Below are positions 18,384 to 31,228 of a DNA stretch of 64,000 nt, one piece after another. The stretch is from contig NZ_SOAX01000007.1 in the NCBI RefSeq assembly GCF_004364635.1, positions 177,996-241,995 on the forward strand. Direction: 5' to 3'. The first letter of the stretch is position 1. Each line of letters begins with the position of its first letter. The notes under the pieces were generated by a model that was not told where the DNA came from, did not search any database, and saw only the letters and a list, made by a program, of their open reading frames with translations. This stretch comes from Halospina denitrificans. GTDB taxonomy: Bacteria; Pseudomonadota; Gammaproteobacteria; Pseudomonadales; Oleiphilaceae. The position numbers and the translations under genes were made by a program.

Positions 18384-19223
18384 TCAGACAGCGATGGGAG
18401 CCCGGATCCCGGGCTGTGGGTGATAGTCCAGGATCCGGAAATCCTCTTCGCGATAATCAAACAGGGTTGCCGGCCGCCGTGCCAGTTCCAGACGCGGACG
18501 TGGCCCGGGTGTGCGGCGCAGCTGCTCATAAACGATATCGTCCGTCATGTGGTTCTGGTACAGGTGCACATCCCCGAAGGTATGGACGAAATCCCCGGGT
18601 TCGAGATCCGCCTGCTGGGCCATCATGCAGGTCAGCAGACTGTAGGATGCGATATTGAAGGGGACTCCAAGAAAAAGATCCGCACTGCGCTGGTAGAGCT
18701 GGCAGGACAGCCGCCCGTCCGCCACATAGAACTGGAACAGGCAGTGGCAGGGAGCCAGGGCCATGCGGCCATGGCGTACATTGTCCTGGGGGCTCATGGA
18801 TTCATCGGGCAGCTCCGCCGGGTTCCAGGCGCTGACCAGCAGCCGCCGGGATTCCGGCCGGGTCCGGATCTGGTCCAGCACCTCGCTGATCTGGTCCACG
18901 GTACTGCCGTCCGGGCACCGCCAGCTGCGCCACTGCTTGCCATAGATGGGGCCCAGGTCGCCGTTGTCCAGCGCCCACTCGTCCCAGATGGAGACGTTGT
19001 GGGCCTTGAGTTCATTATTATCCGTGGAGCCGTTCAGGAACCACAGGAGCTCGTGGATGATGCTGCGCACGTGGACCTTCTTGGTGGTCAGCAGCGGAAA
19101 CCCTTCGGAAAGGTCGAAGCGAAGCTGGCGCCCGAAAACGGAACGGGTCCCCACGCCCGTGCGGTCTCCCCGGTCCGTGCCATTATCCAGGATGTCTCGC
19201 ATCAGGTTCAGGTAGGATTCCAT
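18384..19223 (-). CDS. thyA: Thymidylate synthase
   Basis: Methylates dUMP to dTMP with methylenetetrahydrofolate. The 279-residue protein has the nucleophile C159 in A-L-A-P-C-H-C, the substrate arginines of D-R-T-G-V-G-T-R and [10 protein letters not shown], and the [16 protein letters not shown] core. It is slightly longer than the 264-residue E. coli enzyme. The ATG directly follows the lgt stop codon region, and folA follows, so the folate cycle enzymes are co-transcribed with lgt. Confidence 0.98.
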   Translation of the reverse strand: MESYLNLMRDILDNGTDRGDRTGVGTRSVFGRQLRFDLSEGFPLLTTKKVHVRSIIHELLWFLNGSTDNNELKAHNVSIWDEWALDNGDLGPIYGKQWRSWRCPDGSTVDQISEVLDQIRTRPESRRLLVSAWNPAELPDESMSPQDNVRHGRMALAPCHCLFQFYVADGRLSCQLYQRSADLFLGVPFNIASYSLLTCMMAQQADLEPGDFVHTFGDVHLYQNHMTDDIVYEQLRRTPGPRPRLELARRPATLFDYREEDFRILDYHPQPGIRAPIAV

Positions 19224-20018
19224 TCAGGCGTTCCCCTTCTCGTTGCGATACGCCATCCACAGCATAACGGCACCGACCAGGGCCATGGGAATGGACAGGA
19301 CCTGGCCCATGGTCATCCAGTCGAAGGCGACGTATCCCAGGTGGGGGTCCGGCGCCCGAAAGAACTCCGCAAAGGTTCGCACAACACCATAGCCCAGCAG
19401 GAACAGGGCCGAAACGGCCATAAGAGGACGCGGACGCGCGGAGAAGACCCAGAGCACCGCAAGCAGAAGCACGCCTTCCAGCGCAAACTGATAAAGCTGC
19501 GAGGGGTGTCGGGCCAGGGCATCACCGGCCTGGGGAAACACCATGGCCCAGGGTACATCCGTGGGCCGGCCCCAGAGCTCACCGTTGATGAAGTTGCCGA
19601 GGCGGCCCAGCCCGAGACCCACCGGAATAACCGGGGCAATGAAATCCGCGATATTGAAGAAGTGACAGCCCAGCTTGCGGGCGAACAGGAACATCGCGAT
19701 CAACACACCGATGAGGCCACCATGGAAGGACATCCCCCCTTCCCAGATCTGGAAGAGCCAGAGCGGGTCACCCAGGAATCGCTCGAAATGGTAGAAAAGC
19801 ACATATCCGAAGCGCCCGCCGAGGATCACCCCCAGCGCCAGGTAGAAAATCAGGTCGGCCAGCTGCTCGTTGTTCACCGGCGAATCGGAACGCCCGGTTC
19901 TCAGGCGGGCAAGTCCCCACCCTCCCAGGAAAGCCGCCAGGTAGGTCAGCCCATACCAGTGGATCTCCAGTGGTCCGATGGCAATGGCCACGGGGTCGAA
20001 TTCAGGATGTCTAAGCAT
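19224..20018 (-). CDS. lgt: Prolipoprotein diacylglyceryl transferase
   Basis: Inner-membrane enzyme that attaches diacylglycerol to the lipobox cysteine of prolipoproteins such as RlpA and LpoA in this window. The 264 residues form about seven membrane segments. The signature [15 protein letters not shown] spans 138-152, H99 lies in the F-H-G-G motif, and H171-P-S-Q-L-Y follows. The lgt-thyA order is conserved in gammaproteobacteria. Confidence 0.98.
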   Translation of the reverse strand: MLRHPEFDPVAIAIGPLEIHWYGLTYLAAFLGGWGLARLRTGRSDSPVNNEQLADLIFYLALGVILGGRFGYVLFYHFERFLGDPLWLFQIWEGGMSFHGGLIGVLIAMFLFARKLGCHFFNIADFIAPVIPVGLGLGRLGNFINGELWGRPTDVPWAMVFPQAGDALARHPSQLYQFALEGVLLLAVLWVFSARPRPLMAVSALFLLGYGVVRTFAEFFRAPDPHLGYVAFDWMTMGQVLSIPMALVGAVMLWMAYRNEKGNA

Positions 20019-20033
20019 GAAGTTCCTCAGGCA

Positions 20034-20834
20034 TTAAGCATTGAGCAGGAAACGGATCCCAATCACGATCAACAGAAGCGCGAAAAGGCGCTTGAGTACC
20101 AATTCATTCAGCCGATGGGCCAGCAGCGCCCCGAGTCGCGCAAAGGGAACACTCATTATCACGATGCCGAGCGCGGCCGGGCCATATATGAAACCAGCAC
20201 TGTAGTCCGGCAGGCCAGCCCTGCCCCAGCCTACCACCACGTTCGTCAGCGCCCCGGAAACCGCTATTGGAAAACCGCAGGCCGCCGAGGTGCCCACCGC
20301 CTGCTGCATGCGGGTGCCTACCCAGGTCAGGTACGGAACCGTGAGTGTGCCCCCGCCAATGCCGACAATGGCCGAGAGCCAACCGATTCCGCCGCCGACG
20401 CCACCCAGCTCAGCGCGATGGGGCAGGCGCTCCCCCGCCTTCGGCGACCAGCCACTGGCCATCTTGATCGCCGCCAGCACCACGAAAACACCGATGATGC
20501 GCTGGAGCATCTCACCACTCAAGGCCCCGGCCGTTGTCGCGCCCAGGGCGGCCCCCACAAGAATGCCCACCGCCATGGGCCGGAACAGGTCCCAGCGCAC
20601 CGCCCGCTTGGAGTGGTGGGTCTGTATCGAACTGAGAGAGGTAAAAACAACCGTAGCCAGTGAGGTGCCCACGGCAAGATGCGCCGACACAGCAGCGCTC
20701 ACGCCCTGGATCTCCAGCGCCACCAACAGCACCGGTACGATGATGAGCCCGCCACCGATACCAAAAAGCCCTGCCAGCGTGCCCGCGGCAGCGCCCAGGG
20801 CCAGGTAGAGTGCGAATGCTTCCAGAAACCCCAT
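20034..20834 (-). CDS. TauE/SafE family membrane transporter
   Basis: A 266-residue membrane protein with about eight hydrophobic segments and the family repeat G-x-F-G-I-G-G-G in the first half (residues 22-29) and V-G-I-G-G-G-T in the second. Family members are proposed exporters of sulfonates or other organic anions; the substrate here is unknown. I set the start at 20834 (M-G-F-L-E-A-F), with GGAG 8 bases upstream; the open frame continues upstream over the divergent gene but that part is antisense. The gene heads the tauE-lgt-thyA-folA operon. Confidence 0.93.
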   Translation of the reverse strand: MGFLEAFALYLALGAAAGTLAGLFGIGGGLIIVPVLLVALEIQGVSAAVSAHLAVGTSLATVVFTSLSSIQTHHSKRAVRWDLFRPMAVGILVGAALGATTAGALSGEMLQRIIGVFVVLAAIKMASGWSPKAGERLPHRAELGGVGGGIGWLSAIVGIGGGTLTVPYLTWVGTRMQQAVGTSAACGFPIAVSGALTNVVVGWGRAGLPDYSAGFIYGPAALGIVIMSVPFARLGALLAHRLNELVLKRLFALLLIVIGIRFLLNA

Positions 20835-20882
20835 GATGCTCCGCTGCGTCCTTCCCGAAAAATGGATGCTATGATACCGGCC

Positions 20883-21665
20883 ATGTGCCTCATTGTCTTC
20901 GCCCTTAATCCCGACGCCCATTACCGCTTCGTACTGGTGGCCAACCGGGACGAGTTCCACCAGCGCCCGACAAGTGCCATGCACTGGTGGTCGGAACAGG
21001 GGCCGCTCGCCGGGCGTGATGAGAAGTCCGGCGGAACCTGGCTGGGCATCATGCCCGACGGACGCGTCAGCGCCGTAACCAATTACCGTGCCCCGCAGCT
21101 GCCGAACGCTCCCCGGTCGCGGGGTCAGCTGCCCCTGGAACTGCTCCGCGCCGACTCCATGCCCGGGGCTGCGGCCCAGATCCACAAGACGCAGGAACAC
21201 TATGGCGCCTTCAACCTGATTGGTTACGACAGGGAGGCCGTACACTGCATCAGCAGTGAAGCCACCGAGGGTTTTGTCACCCTGCGCGATGGCATCCACG
21301 GCATCAGCAATCACCTCCTCGACACGCCCTGGCCCAAACTCCAGCTCGCGCGCCACTGGCTGAGCGAGATCCTGGATGGTGCCCTCACACCGGCACCAGA
21401 CCTGCACGACCAGCTGATCCAGCGCTTCGCCGATACGGCCCCCGCCCCGGATCCAGAGCTCCCCGACACGGGCGTGGGTCTGGAGCTGGAACGGGCCCTG
21501 TCTCCGGTTTTCATCCATGGCAGCCATTACGGCACCCGTGCCACCACCGTGGTCAGCATCACCCATGACGGCATCGCGGAGGTCAGCGAACAGACCTACG
21601 GCCCTAATGGTGCCAGGGGAAGCCTGCAACACTTCCGTTTTGGTACACTATCGCCACAATCCTGA
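20883..21665 (+). CDS. NRDE family protein (TANGO2-like)
   Basis: A 260-residue protein of the NRDE family (PF05742), related to eukaryotic TANGO2. The N-terminal M-C-L-I-V-F places a cysteine at position 2, and N21-R-D-E24 gives the family its name. The fold is thought to be Ntn-hydrolase-like; the bacterial function is not settled and proposals include haem or lipid handling. The start is the last of several nearby ATGs and fits the conserved M-C N-terminus. A TATGAT sequence ends 7 bases before it. It is divergent from the TauE gene. Confidence 0.94.
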   Translation: MCLIVFALNPDAHYRFVLVANRDEFHQRPTSAMHWWSEQGPLAGRDEKSGGTWLGIMPDGRVSAVTNYRAPQLPNAPRSRGQLPLELLRADSMPGAAAQIHKTQEHYGAFNLIGYDREAVHCISSEATEGFVTLRDGIHGISNHLLDTPWPKLQLARHWLSEILDGALTPAPDLHDQLIQRFADTAPAPDPELPDTGVGLELERALSPVFIHGSHYGTRATTVVSITHDGIAEVSEQTYGPNGARGSLQHFRFGTLSPQS

Positions 21666-21703
21666 ACCGGCCGACTTTCAACCTTCCGGGAACACAGCAC
21701 GAT

Positions 21704-21964
21704 ATGACTGACGAAAACGGGAATAACGAAAACAACCTGTCCAGCTTCGAATCCAGCATCCAGGAACTGGAGAGCCTCGTGCGCAAACTGGAGCAGGGCG
21801 AGATGCCTCTGGAGGAATCCCTCAAGGCCTTTGAGCGCGGCGTGCAGCTGACCCGCTCCTGCCAGCAGTCCCTGCGCGCCGCTGAACAGCGTGTCGAGCA
21901 GGTCATCGAGAACAGCGATGGCGAACTGGAAAGCCGGCCCTACCCGGACGACTCGGAGTCATGA
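21704..21964 (+). CDS. xseB: Exodeoxyribonuclease VII small subunit
   Basis: An 86-residue small subunit of exonuclease VII, which degrades single-stranded DNA with XseA (xseA is not in the window). The helical core [26 protein letters not shown] is diagnostic. The stop overlaps the ispA ATG by 4 bases (ATGA), as in many proteobacteria where xseB-ispA-dxs are clustered. Confidence 0.97.
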   Translation: MTDENGNNENNLSSFESSIQELESLVRKLEQGEMPLEESLKAFERGVQLTRSCQQSLRAAEQRVEQVIENSDGELESRPYPDDSES

Positions 21965-22839
21965 GCCCGGACAGCTTCCTGAGCGACACCCGCGAACGCC
22001 TTGAGTCGGCCCTGGAGACATCCCTGCCGGCAGCGGACCGGGAACCCCGTCGCCTGCACAAGGCCATGCGCCATGCTGTTCTTGGGGGCGGCAAGCGGCT
22101 GAGGCCGGCATTGGTACTTGCAACCAGCCAGTGCTGTGGAGGCTCAACGGATACGGCCATGCCGGCGGCGGTGGCCGTGGAACTTATTCACGCCTATTCT
22201 CTGGTCCATGATGACCTGCCCGCCATGGACAACGATGAGCTGCGCCGTGGTCGGCCCACCTGTCATATTGCCTTTGACGAAGCGACCGCCATACTCGCTG
22301 GGGACGCCCTGCAGACGCTCGCCTTTGAAGGTCTGGGCACAACACAGGCCGCCCCCGGTCAGGTCCTGGAAATGATGCGGGTTCTCGCGGAGGCCAGCGG
22401 GCATCAGGGCATGGCCGGGGGCCAGGCACTGGATCTCGACGCCACGGGCGGGCATCCATCGATCGAGGCGCTCGAGACGATGCATCGGCGCAAGACTGGA
22501 GCACTCATCGAGGCATCACTGGTCCTGGGGGCACTGGCAGCAGGCGCCAGCGAGACAAGCATCGGCGCGCTGCGACAATTCGGACGCGCCATCGGCCTCG
22601 CCTTCCAGGTCCAGGACGACATTCTCGATGTCGAGGGCAGTGCCGAGAAAACCGGTAAACCACAGGGCTCGGACAGCAACCAGAACAAGGCAACCTATAC
22701 GTCGCTCCTGGGTATCGAGGGGGCACGCCAGCGTCTTGAGTCACTGAGCGAGAGCGCCAATGAGGCATTGGAGGGGGTAACGGGGAATACGGAGCTGCTC
22801 AGGGCACTGGCACGATTCATCGTCCAGCGCGATCACTGA
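21961..22839 (+). CDS. ispA: Farnesyl diphosphate synthase
   Basis: Condenses dimethylallyl and isopentenyl diphosphates to farnesyl diphosphate, the precursor of undecaprenyl phosphate and quinones. The 292-residue protein has the first aspartate-rich motif D84-D-L-P-A-M-D90 and the second D219-D-I-L-D223, plus the G-G-K-R-L-R-P substrate motif at 43-49. It overlaps xseB by 4 bases and is followed by dxs 128 bases later. Confidence 0.97.
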   Translation: MSPDSFLSDTRERLESALETSLPAADREPRRLHKAMRHAVLGGGKRLRPALVLATSQCCGGSTDTAMPAAVAVELIHAYSLVHDDLPAMDNDELRRGRPTCHIAFDEATAILAGDALQTLAFEGLGTTQAAPGQVLEMMRVLAEASGHQGMAGGQALDLDATGGHPSIEALETMHRRKTGALIEASLVLGALAAGASETSIGALRQFGRAIGLAFQVQDDILDVEGSAEKTGKPQGSDSNQNKATYTSLLGIEGARQRLESLSESANEALEGVTGNTELLRALARFIVQRDH

Positions 22840-22896
22840 TCCAGCCCTGTTGTCAGCGCCGGTAGCGCACCCTTATTGTAGCCCTTACCACAGACG

Positions 22897-22925
22897 CTGA
22901 ACTCGGGATCGAATTTCACTATAAT
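22897..22925 (+). promoter_or_regulatory. Candidate sigma-70 promoter for dxs
   Basis: A perfect TATAAT (22920-22925) follows a partial -35 box CTGAAC (22897-22902) after a 17-base spacer, in the only sizeable gap between ispA and dxs. It gives a leader of about 36 bases. dxs may therefore be transcribed apart from xseB-ispA. Confidence 0.55.
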
Positions 22926-22967
22926 GCGGGCTTACCGTTAAGGAACCGCAGGGGCAGCAACTTCCGG

Positions 22968-24899
22968 ATGCACGATAACACCGTTTTCAATACCATCCCC
23001 GACCAACGGCCGGATACCCCCTTGCTGGACCGGGTCGAGACCCCCGAGCAGCTGCGCGAGGTCATCCGGCGCGATCAGCTCGTACCCCTGGCGCGTGAAC
23101 TGCGCGCCTTCCTGCTATGGTCCGTGGGCCAGTCCGGAGGGCATTTCGGCGGCGGGCTTGGCGTGATCGAGCTGACCCTGGCCCTGCACTATGTGTTCAA
23201 CACCCCGGATGACCGGCTTGTCTGGGACGTGGGTCACCAGGCCTATCCCCACAAGATTTTGACCCAACGCCGCGAGCAACTCAGGAGCATCCGCAAAAAG
23301 GACGGCCTCGCCGCCTTCCCCAATCGCGACGAAAGTCCCTACGATACCTTTGGCGTTGGCCACTCGAGTACCTCCATCAGCGCCGCGCTGGGCATGGCCC
23401 TGGCAGCACGCATCCAGGGAAAGCCCCGCAAGAGCATCGCCGTCATGGGCGACGGGGCCATGACCGCCGGCATGGCGTTTGAGGCCCTGACCCACGCGGC
23501 GGACGAGCGTGCCAACCTGCTGGTGGTACTCAACGACAACGATATGTCCATTTCCCACAACGTGGGCGGGCTTTCCAACTACTTTGCCCGGATCCTGGCG
23601 AGCCGCACCTATCACCAGGTCCGCGACGGCAGCAAGCGGTTCCTGGCCAACACCCCCGGCCTCAAGGCCCTGATCCGCCGCTCCGAGGAACACCTCAAGG
23701 GCATGCTGGCCCCGGGCACCCTCTTCGAGGAGATGGGCTTCAACTACATCGGCCCCATCGACGGCCACGATTTGCCCCGGCTGCTTGAGGTACTGGAAAA
23801 CATCCGCTCCCTGGAAGGCCCCCAGTTCCTGCATGTGGTGACCACCAAGGGCAAGGGCTTTGGGCCCGCCGAATCGGACCCCGTGGGCTATCACGCCATC
23901 AACAAGATCGAACCGGCGCCTCCGGTCCAGCCGGCGGACGCCCCCAAAAAGCCGAAATACTCGAATGTGTTCGGCCAATGGCTCTGTGACATGGCCGCGC
24001 AGGATGAGCGCGTTATCGGCATCACCCCGGCAATGCGCGAAGGCTCCGATCTGGTTGCCTTCTCCGAACGCTTCCCGGAACGCTATTTCGACGTGGCCAT
24101 TGCCGAACAGCACGCTGTTACCCTGGCCGCAGGTATGGCCTGCGACGGCGCCAAGCCGGTGGTGGCCATCTACTCCACCTTCCTGCAACGCGCCTACGAC
24201 CAGCTGATCCATGACGTCGCGCTTCAAAACCTGGATGTGCTTTTTGCCATCGACCGCGCCGGCCAGGTGGGCGAGGATGGCCCGACCCACGCCGGCGCCT
24301 TCGACCTGACCTACCTGCGCTGTGTACCCAACATGGTGGTGATGGCTCCGTCGGACGAGGACGAGACCCGGCAGCTGCTCTACACCGGCCATTGCCATCA
24401 GGGACCGGCCGCCGTTCGCTACCCCAGGGGCACGGGTCCGGGGGTTGAAATCAACGAGGAAATGACGGCACTGCCCATCGGCAAGGGGCGTCTCCGGCGC
24501 GAAGGCCAGCGCGTCGCCATACTGGCCTTCGGATCCATGGTGCAGCCGTCACTGGAAGTGGCGAACTCGCTCGGTGCGACTGTTGCCGACATGCGCTTTG
24601 TGAAACCTCTGGACACCGAACTGGTGGAGCGTCTTGCTGAAAGCCATGACCTGCTGGTGACCATCGAGGAGAACGTGGTTGCCGGGGGTGCCGGCAGCGC
24701 GGTTTCCGAGCACCTGCACTCGGCGGGAATTGCAGTGGATCTACTGCAGCTGGGATTGCCGGACCGCTTTATTGACCATGGCAAGCCCGCTGAACAGCTT
24801 GCCGACTGTGGTTTGGATGTGGACAGTATCCAGCAGTCCATCCAGGAGCGGCTGGCACAGCTCGACAATGGGCGGCTCGCGGCCGTCCAGCACTCCTGA
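22968..24899 (+). CDS. dxs: 1-deoxy-D-xylulose-5-phosphate synthase
   Basis: Thiamine-diphosphate enzyme that condenses pyruvate and glyceraldehyde 3-phosphate, the first step of the MEP isoprenoid pathway. The 643-residue protein has H60-F-G-G-G-L-G, H90 of D-V-G-H-Q-A-Y-P-H, the cofactor motif G161-D-G-A-M-T-A-G, and the catalytic glutamate in A-I-A-E-Q-H-A-V-T. The upstream ribosome site is weak. It ends 9 bases before the convergent ribA stop, with no clear terminator between them. Confidence 0.97.
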   Translation: MHDNTVFNTIPDQRPDTPLLDRVETPEQLREVIRRDQLVPLARELRAFLLWSVGQSGGHFGGGLGVIELTLALHYVFNTPDDRLVWDVGHQAYPHKILTQRREQLRSIRKKDGLAAFPNRDESPYDTFGVGHSSTSISAALGMALAARIQGKPRKSIAVMGDGAMTAGMAFEALTHAADERANLLVVLNDNDMSISHNVGGLSNYFARILASRTYHQVRDGSKRFLANTPGLKALIRRSEEHLKGMLAPGTLFEEMGFNYIGPIDGHDLPRLLEVLENIRSLEGPQFLHVVTTKGKGFGPAESDPVGYHAINKIEPAPPVQPADAPKKPKYSNVFGQWLCDMAAQDERVIGITPAMREGSDLVAFSERFPERYFDVAIAEQHAVTLAAGMACDGAKPVVAIYSTFLQRAYDQLIHDVALQNLDVLFAIDRAGQVGEDGPTHAGAFDLTYLRCVPNMVVMAPSDEDETRQLLYTGHCHQGPAAVRYPRGTGPGVEINEEMTALPIGKGRLRREGQRVAILAFGSMVQPSLEVANSLGATVADMRFVKPLDTELVERLAESHDLLVTIEENVVAGGAGSAVSEHLHSAGIAVDLLQLGLPDRFIDHGKPAEQLADCGLDVDSIQQSIQERLAQLDNGRLAAVQHS

Positions 24900-24908
24900 C
24901 CCCGGGGC

Positions 24909-25529
24909 TCAGTCCTCGAGGGGCGGGTCGTCGTCCTGGTGGGTAGTGAACCAGTGCCCCATCCGTGAGCGCTTGGTATCCAGGTAGGTTTCATTATGGG
25001 GGTTGCGCCCGACCTGGAGCGGGACCCGTTCCACCACCTCAATCCCGAGCTCCCTGAGGGCATCCACCTTGCGCGGATTGTTCGTCATCAACCGCAGCTT
25101 TGCGATTCCCAGATGGGACAGCATATCCAGGCACATGCTGTAATCGCGTAGATCGGCAGCAAATCCAAGGCGTTCATTGGCTTCAACAGTATCCGCGCCC
25201 TGGTCCTGGAGATTGTAGGCCCGGATCTTGTTGAGAAGACCGATACCACGCCCTTCCTGGCGCAGGTAGAGCAGAAGCCCGCGCCCTTCAATGGCAATAC
25301 TGCGAAGCGCCTCTTCGAGTTGATAGCCACAGTCACAACGCATGCTGTAAAGGGCATCGCCGGTAAGGCATTCGGAGTGGGTCCGCGCCAGCACCGGCTC
25401 ACCATCGGCAACATCCCCAAGGCTCAGGGCAATGTGCTCCTGTCCGGTACTGATTTCCTCAAAGCCGTGCATATCGAAAACGCCAAATGGCGTCGGCAAG
25501 CGACAGCTTTCGATAAAGCGAACGACCAA
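24909..25529 (-). CDS. ribA: GTP cyclohydrolase II
   Basis: Opens GTP to start riboflavin synthesis. The 206-residue protein has the zinc ligands C54, C65 and C67 in H-S-E-C ... R-C-D-C-G, and the R-Q-E-G-R-G-I-G-L substrate motif. The start is a TTG at 25529: the next residues [15 protein letters not shown] match the family N-terminus, and AGAGGT lies 7 bases upstream. No FMN riboswitch is visible upstream. Confidence 0.96.
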   Translation of the reverse strand: MVVRFIESCRLPTPFGVFDMHGFEEISTGQEHIALSLGDVADGEPVLARTHSECLTGDALYSMRCDCGYQLEEALRSIAIEGRGLLLYLRQEGRGIGLLNKIRAYNLQDQGADTVEANERLGFAADLRDYSMCLDMLSHLGIAKLRLMTNNPRKVDALRELGIEVVERVPLQVGRNPHNETYLDTKRSRMGHWFTTHQDDDPPLED

Positions 25530-25561
25530 GGGACCGACCTCTCAGAAATTAAAGGGATGCA

Positions 25562-25590
25562 AGTGTAACAGAAGGCGCCCAACCGCTGAA
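25562..25590 (-). promoter_or_regulatory. Candidate promoter for ribA
   Basis: TTCAGC and TACACT separated by 17 bases on the minus strand, in the 71-base gap between moaC and ribA. Transcription would begin about 25 bases before the ribA start. Both boxes are imperfect. Confidence 0.4.
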
Positions 25591-25600
25591 TACGCGGAGA

Positions 25601-26086
25601 CTACTGAGCCTCCGACGATTGCCAGTGACCGGAGCGACCGCCCTGCTTTTCAAGCAGGCGGGTGTTGTCAATAACCATGCCCCGGTCCACCGCCTTGCAC
25701 ATGTCATAGAGCGTGAGCGCCGCCACCGAAACCGCCGTCAGAGCTTCCATCTCCACACCCGTGTTGGCGGAGAGGCGACATCGGCTCTCGATATCAATGC
25801 CGTCCCGATCCGCGCGTGGCGTAAGCCATACCTTCACTGAGGACAGGTTGAGGGAATGACAGAGCGGAATCAGCTCATGGGTTTTCTTGGCCGCCATGAT
25901 CCCCGCGATACGCGCCGTAGCGAGCACATCCCCCTTGGGGTGTTCGCCGGCCAGGATCATGTCCAGGGTTTCCGGTGCCATCCGGATGGTGCCCGCGGCC
26001 CTGGCCTCGCGCTGGGTAACGGGCTTGTCGCCCACATCCACCATGTTGGCAGCGCCGGACTCATCCACGTGACTCAGTTTGCTCAT
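25601..26086 (-). CDS. moaC: Cyclic pyranopterin monophosphate synthase MoaC
   Basis: Acts with MoaA in the first step of molybdenum cofactor synthesis, closing the pyranopterin ring. The 161-residue protein equals E. coli MoaC in length and has [11 protein letters not shown] at 67-77, G-V-E-M-E-A-L at 110-116, and D128-M-C-K131 of the active site. Start at 26086 is backed by AGGGGGA and overlaps the preceding stop by 4 bases. The cofactor it makes would serve the hydroxylase pair at 12902-15708. Confidence 0.97.
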   Translation of the reverse strand: MSKLSHVDESGAANMVDVGDKPVTQREARAAGTIRMAPETLDMILAGEHPKGDVLATARIAGIMAAKKTHELIPLCHSLNLSSVKVWLTPRADRDGIDIESRCRLSANTGVEMEALTAVSVAALTLYDMCKAVDRGMVIDNTRLLEKQGGRSGHWQSSEAQ

Positions 26087-27060
26087 GAGAATTCCCCCTT
26101 GGTGTCCCACCAGAAACGGATACCGGCAACGCCGCAGCCGCCCCGGGCCCGTACCTGTTCCAGATCATCCGGACCCAGTCCACCCAGGCCATACACGGGC
26201 AGAGACACCGATTCCGCCATGGCATGGAAACGGTCCCACCCTATGGCCGGTTGGCCCGAATGGGTCCGCGTCGGCCGCACGGGTGACAGGAAGGCATAAT
26301 CCGCGCCCAGCTGCTCAGCGTGCCTTAATGCTACCTCGTCGTGGCAGGATACCCCCAGGCGATGGGCCCCGGATACCGGGCGGGCGGAATGGCGGGCAGC
26401 CACCGCCCATGGCAGGTGGAGGCCGACGGCCTCGGGGCACTGTTCCAGAACCTCCGGGCCACCATGGACCAGAACGCGGACATCCGCATCACCGGCCGCC
26501 CCGTTCAGGCATTCAAAATCACGCCGGTAATCAGTCGCAGAGCGCCCGGGTGCGCGGAGAACACAGTCGCTGCCCGCCCATCCCGACAGCCAATCACGCA
26601 GCGCGCCGGGGGGCAGATCCGATACCGGCGGTTCAGTGCCCGTAATGAGAATAAAGTCCGGCTGCTGAAGCGCCTGCAGGATCACACGGTTTGCCGCTGG
26701 AAATTCACCGGGCTCCAGGCCTTCCAGTTCCCGCCAGCCCAGTGTCTGGCCTTCACGGCTGGCAGGATGGCCGGTATAGCGGGTTATCGTAAAAACCTCG
26801 AGCCGGACTCGGCGATCGCCGTAATCATGCTCAACACGCATCAGGAATTCCGGCGCACCCGGATCGACCGATAATCCGACCTCTTCCCTCAGTTCCCGGC
26901 ACAGCCCTTCCCGAGCCGTTTCCCCCGCATCCACCTTGCCGCCAGGAAACTCAAGGAGACCGCCCTGGTGCTGGTCAGCCGAACGATGAGCCACCAGGGC
27001 ACGCCTCCTGCCCGAACCGGTATCCAGAACAACCCCCAGCGCCACATGCACCACGGCCAT
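26083..27060 (-). CDS. Nudix hydrolase fused to a ThiE-like domain
   Basis: A two-domain protein of 325 residues. Residues 1-130 form a MutT-type Nudix hydrolase with an exact Nudix box, G41-x5-E47-x7-R55-E-L-R-E-E-V-G-L63. Residues from about 140 to the end resemble thiamine phosphate synthase, with [18 protein letters not shown] and the late G-L-G-G-L. This fusion is known in gammaproteobacteria next to argJ and secA. The Nudix part probably cleans oxidised nucleotides; the role of the ThiE part is unclear. It starts 3 bases after argJ and overlaps moaC by 4. Confidence 0.94.
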   Translation of the reverse strand: MAVVHVALGVVLDTGSGRRRALVAHRSADQHQGGLLEFPGGKVDAGETAREGLCRELREEVGLSVDPGAPEFLMRVEHDYGDRRVRLEVFTITRYTGHPASREGQTLGWRELEGLEPGEFPAANRVILQALQQPDFILITGTEPPVSDLPPGALRDWLSGWAGSDCVLRAPGRSATDYRRDFECLNGAAGDADVRVLVHGGPEVLEQCPEAVGLHLPWAVAARHSARPVSGAHRLGVSCHDEVALRHAEQLGADYAFLSPVRPTRTHSGQPAIGWDRFHAMAESVSLPVYGLGGLGPDDLEQVRARGGCGVAGIRFWWDTKGEFS

Positions 27061-27063
27061 GGC

Positions 27064-28281
27064 TCAGGTCCGGTATTCCGCGTTTATGGTGACGTACTCG
27101 TGGGAAAAGTCGCAGGTCCAGACCCGCTCGGCGGCCTGACCGCGTCCAAGAACGATACGGATACAGGGTTCGGCGCCATCCATCACCGCCTGGCCGTCGG
27201 CTTCCGTATAGGTGGGAGAGCGTCCGCCATCCTGTACGATACAGACATCATCCAGGAACACATCAATACGGCTGACATCCAGGTCCTCGAGACCGGCGCG
27301 GCCCACGGCCGCCAGTATCCGGCCCCAGTTGGGGTCGGCGGCATAAAGGGCCGTCTTGACGAGGGGTGACTCGGCCACCGCAAAAGCCACCTTCAGGGCT
27401 TCAGCCTCTGTGCGCGCCCGTTCAACACGGACAGTGACAAAGCGCGTAGCGCCCTCGGCGTCGCGCACAATTGCCTGCGCCAGCTCACGGAACACGTCAT
27501 GGATGGCGTCGCGCAGTGCTGGAATAACCCGGTCCTTGCCATCCAGGACCCTGGCGTGACTCTGCCCCGTCGCCACGCCGACACAGGCGTCATTGGTGGA
27601 GGTGTCGCCGTCGACGGTAATCCGGTTGAAACTTGCTTCTGCCGCCTCGGCCACCAGGGACTGGAACTGATCACGGGGAACGGCGGCGTCGGTGGCCATG
27701 AACGCGAGCATGGTCGCCATATTGGGGCGGATCATCCCGGCACCCTTGCTGATACCGGAGATGCTTACGGGGTCGCCGTCGATGACCAGCTTCCTTGTGG
27801 CACCCTTGGGCAGAGTATCCGTGGTCATGATGGCGGAAGCGGCCCGCTGCCATCCCGATGGACTCAGCGCCGACAGCGCTTCGGGAATGGCGTTCTGGAT
27901 GCGTTCCACTGGAAGCGGCTCCCCGATAACCCCGGTGGAGAAAGGAAGCACCTGATCGGGCTGCGCACCACCAGCATCGGACAGCGCGCGGCAGCAGCTT
28001 TCCGCGTCCGCCATGCCCTGTTGGCCGGTACCGGCATTGGCATTGCCTGTGTTGATCAGCAGGTAACGTGGCCGGCTGTTGGCCAGTGAGCGCTCCGCCA
28101 GGATCACGGGCGCCGCGCGAAAGGCGTTGCGGGTGAAGACCGCGGCGGCTTCAGAACCCTCGGCGATTTCCATCACCACCAGGTCATCCCGGTCCGGGGA
28201 CTTGATACCCGCCCGGGCAACCCCGAGCCGGATACCATCAATGGCCTGGAAATCAGGAAGGGGTAACGGATTCACGGCCAC
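27064..28281 (-). CDS. argJ: Bifunctional ornithine acetyltransferase / N-acetylglutamate synthase ArgJ
   Basis: Transfers the acetyl group from N-acetylornithine to glutamate, closing the cyclic arginine pathway. The 405-residue precursor cleaves itself before T190 in the motif N-M-A-T-M-L-A-F, giving alpha and beta chains; the preceding K-G-A-G-M-I is also kept. I choose the GTG at 28281: GGTGGAG is 8 bases upstream and the product begins A-V-N-P-L-P-L-P. A longer frame from 28308 would overlap the end of secA. It follows secA by 5 bases. Confidence 0.96.
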   Translation of the reverse strand: MAVNPLPLPDFQAIDGIRLGVARAGIKSPDRDDLVVMEIAEGSEAAAVFTRNAFRAAPVILAERSLANSRPRYLLINTGNANAGTGQQGMADAESCCRALSDAGGAQPDQVLPFSTGVIGEPLPVERIQNAIPEALSALSPSGWQRAASAIMTTDTLPKGATRKLVIDGDPVSISGISKGAGMIRPNMATMLAFMATDAAVPRDQFQSLVAEAAEASFNRITVDGDTSTNDACVGVATGQSHARVLDGKDRVIPALRDAIHDVFRELAQAIVRDAEGATRFVTVRVERARTEAEALKVAFAVAESPLVKTALYAADPNWGRILAAVGRAGLEDLDVSRIDVFLDDVCIVQDGGRSPTYTEADGQAVMDGAEPCIRIVLGRGQAAERVWTCDFSHEYVTINAEYRT

Positions 28282-28286
28282 GGCGT

Positions 28287-31037
<2,751 letters not shown>

Positions 31038-31142
31038 AATAAGCCATTCATTTCCATGGAAGCCCTGCGCCGGATAACAGGCGCCGGAGTCCGGCAGGGC
31101 GGATTCATCTCTCGGCGTATCCGGGACACTTTGAAGCAGAGC

Positions 31143-31170
31143 ATTCTAACGCTAATTGAGCGGCGGATAA
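31143..31170 (-). promoter_or_regulatory. Candidate promoter and leader of secA
   Basis: TTATCC and TAGAAT, 16 bases apart on the minus strand, would start transcription about 100 bases before secA. The leader holds a short inverted repeat (GCCGG at 31083-31087 with CCGGC at 31091-31095). A second inverted repeat of GGGCCC (31208-31213 and 31217-31222) lies just after the upstream peptidase gene but has no T-run. Regulation by secretion status cannot be read from this. Confidence 0.35.
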
Positions 31171-31228
31171 AAGCGACTGCAGACAGGGAGGGAGAAGCAG
31201 AAGCGCAGGGCCCGGAGGGCCCATGCGG

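Noticed and set aside
17748..20663. 971-residue open frame on the plus strand
   Set aside because: It lies antisense to the thioesterase gene, folA, thyA, lgt and tauE, all of which are certain. Long stop-free antisense frames are common at this base composition, and the product has no recognisable domain.
25530..25600. FMN riboswitch upstream of ribA
   Set aside because: The gap is only 71 bases and shows none of the conserved RFN element blocks.
31208..31222. GGGCCC hairpin as terminator of the M23 gene
   Set aside because: Stem of 6 with a 3-base loop and no T-run; kept only as a note in the secA leader.
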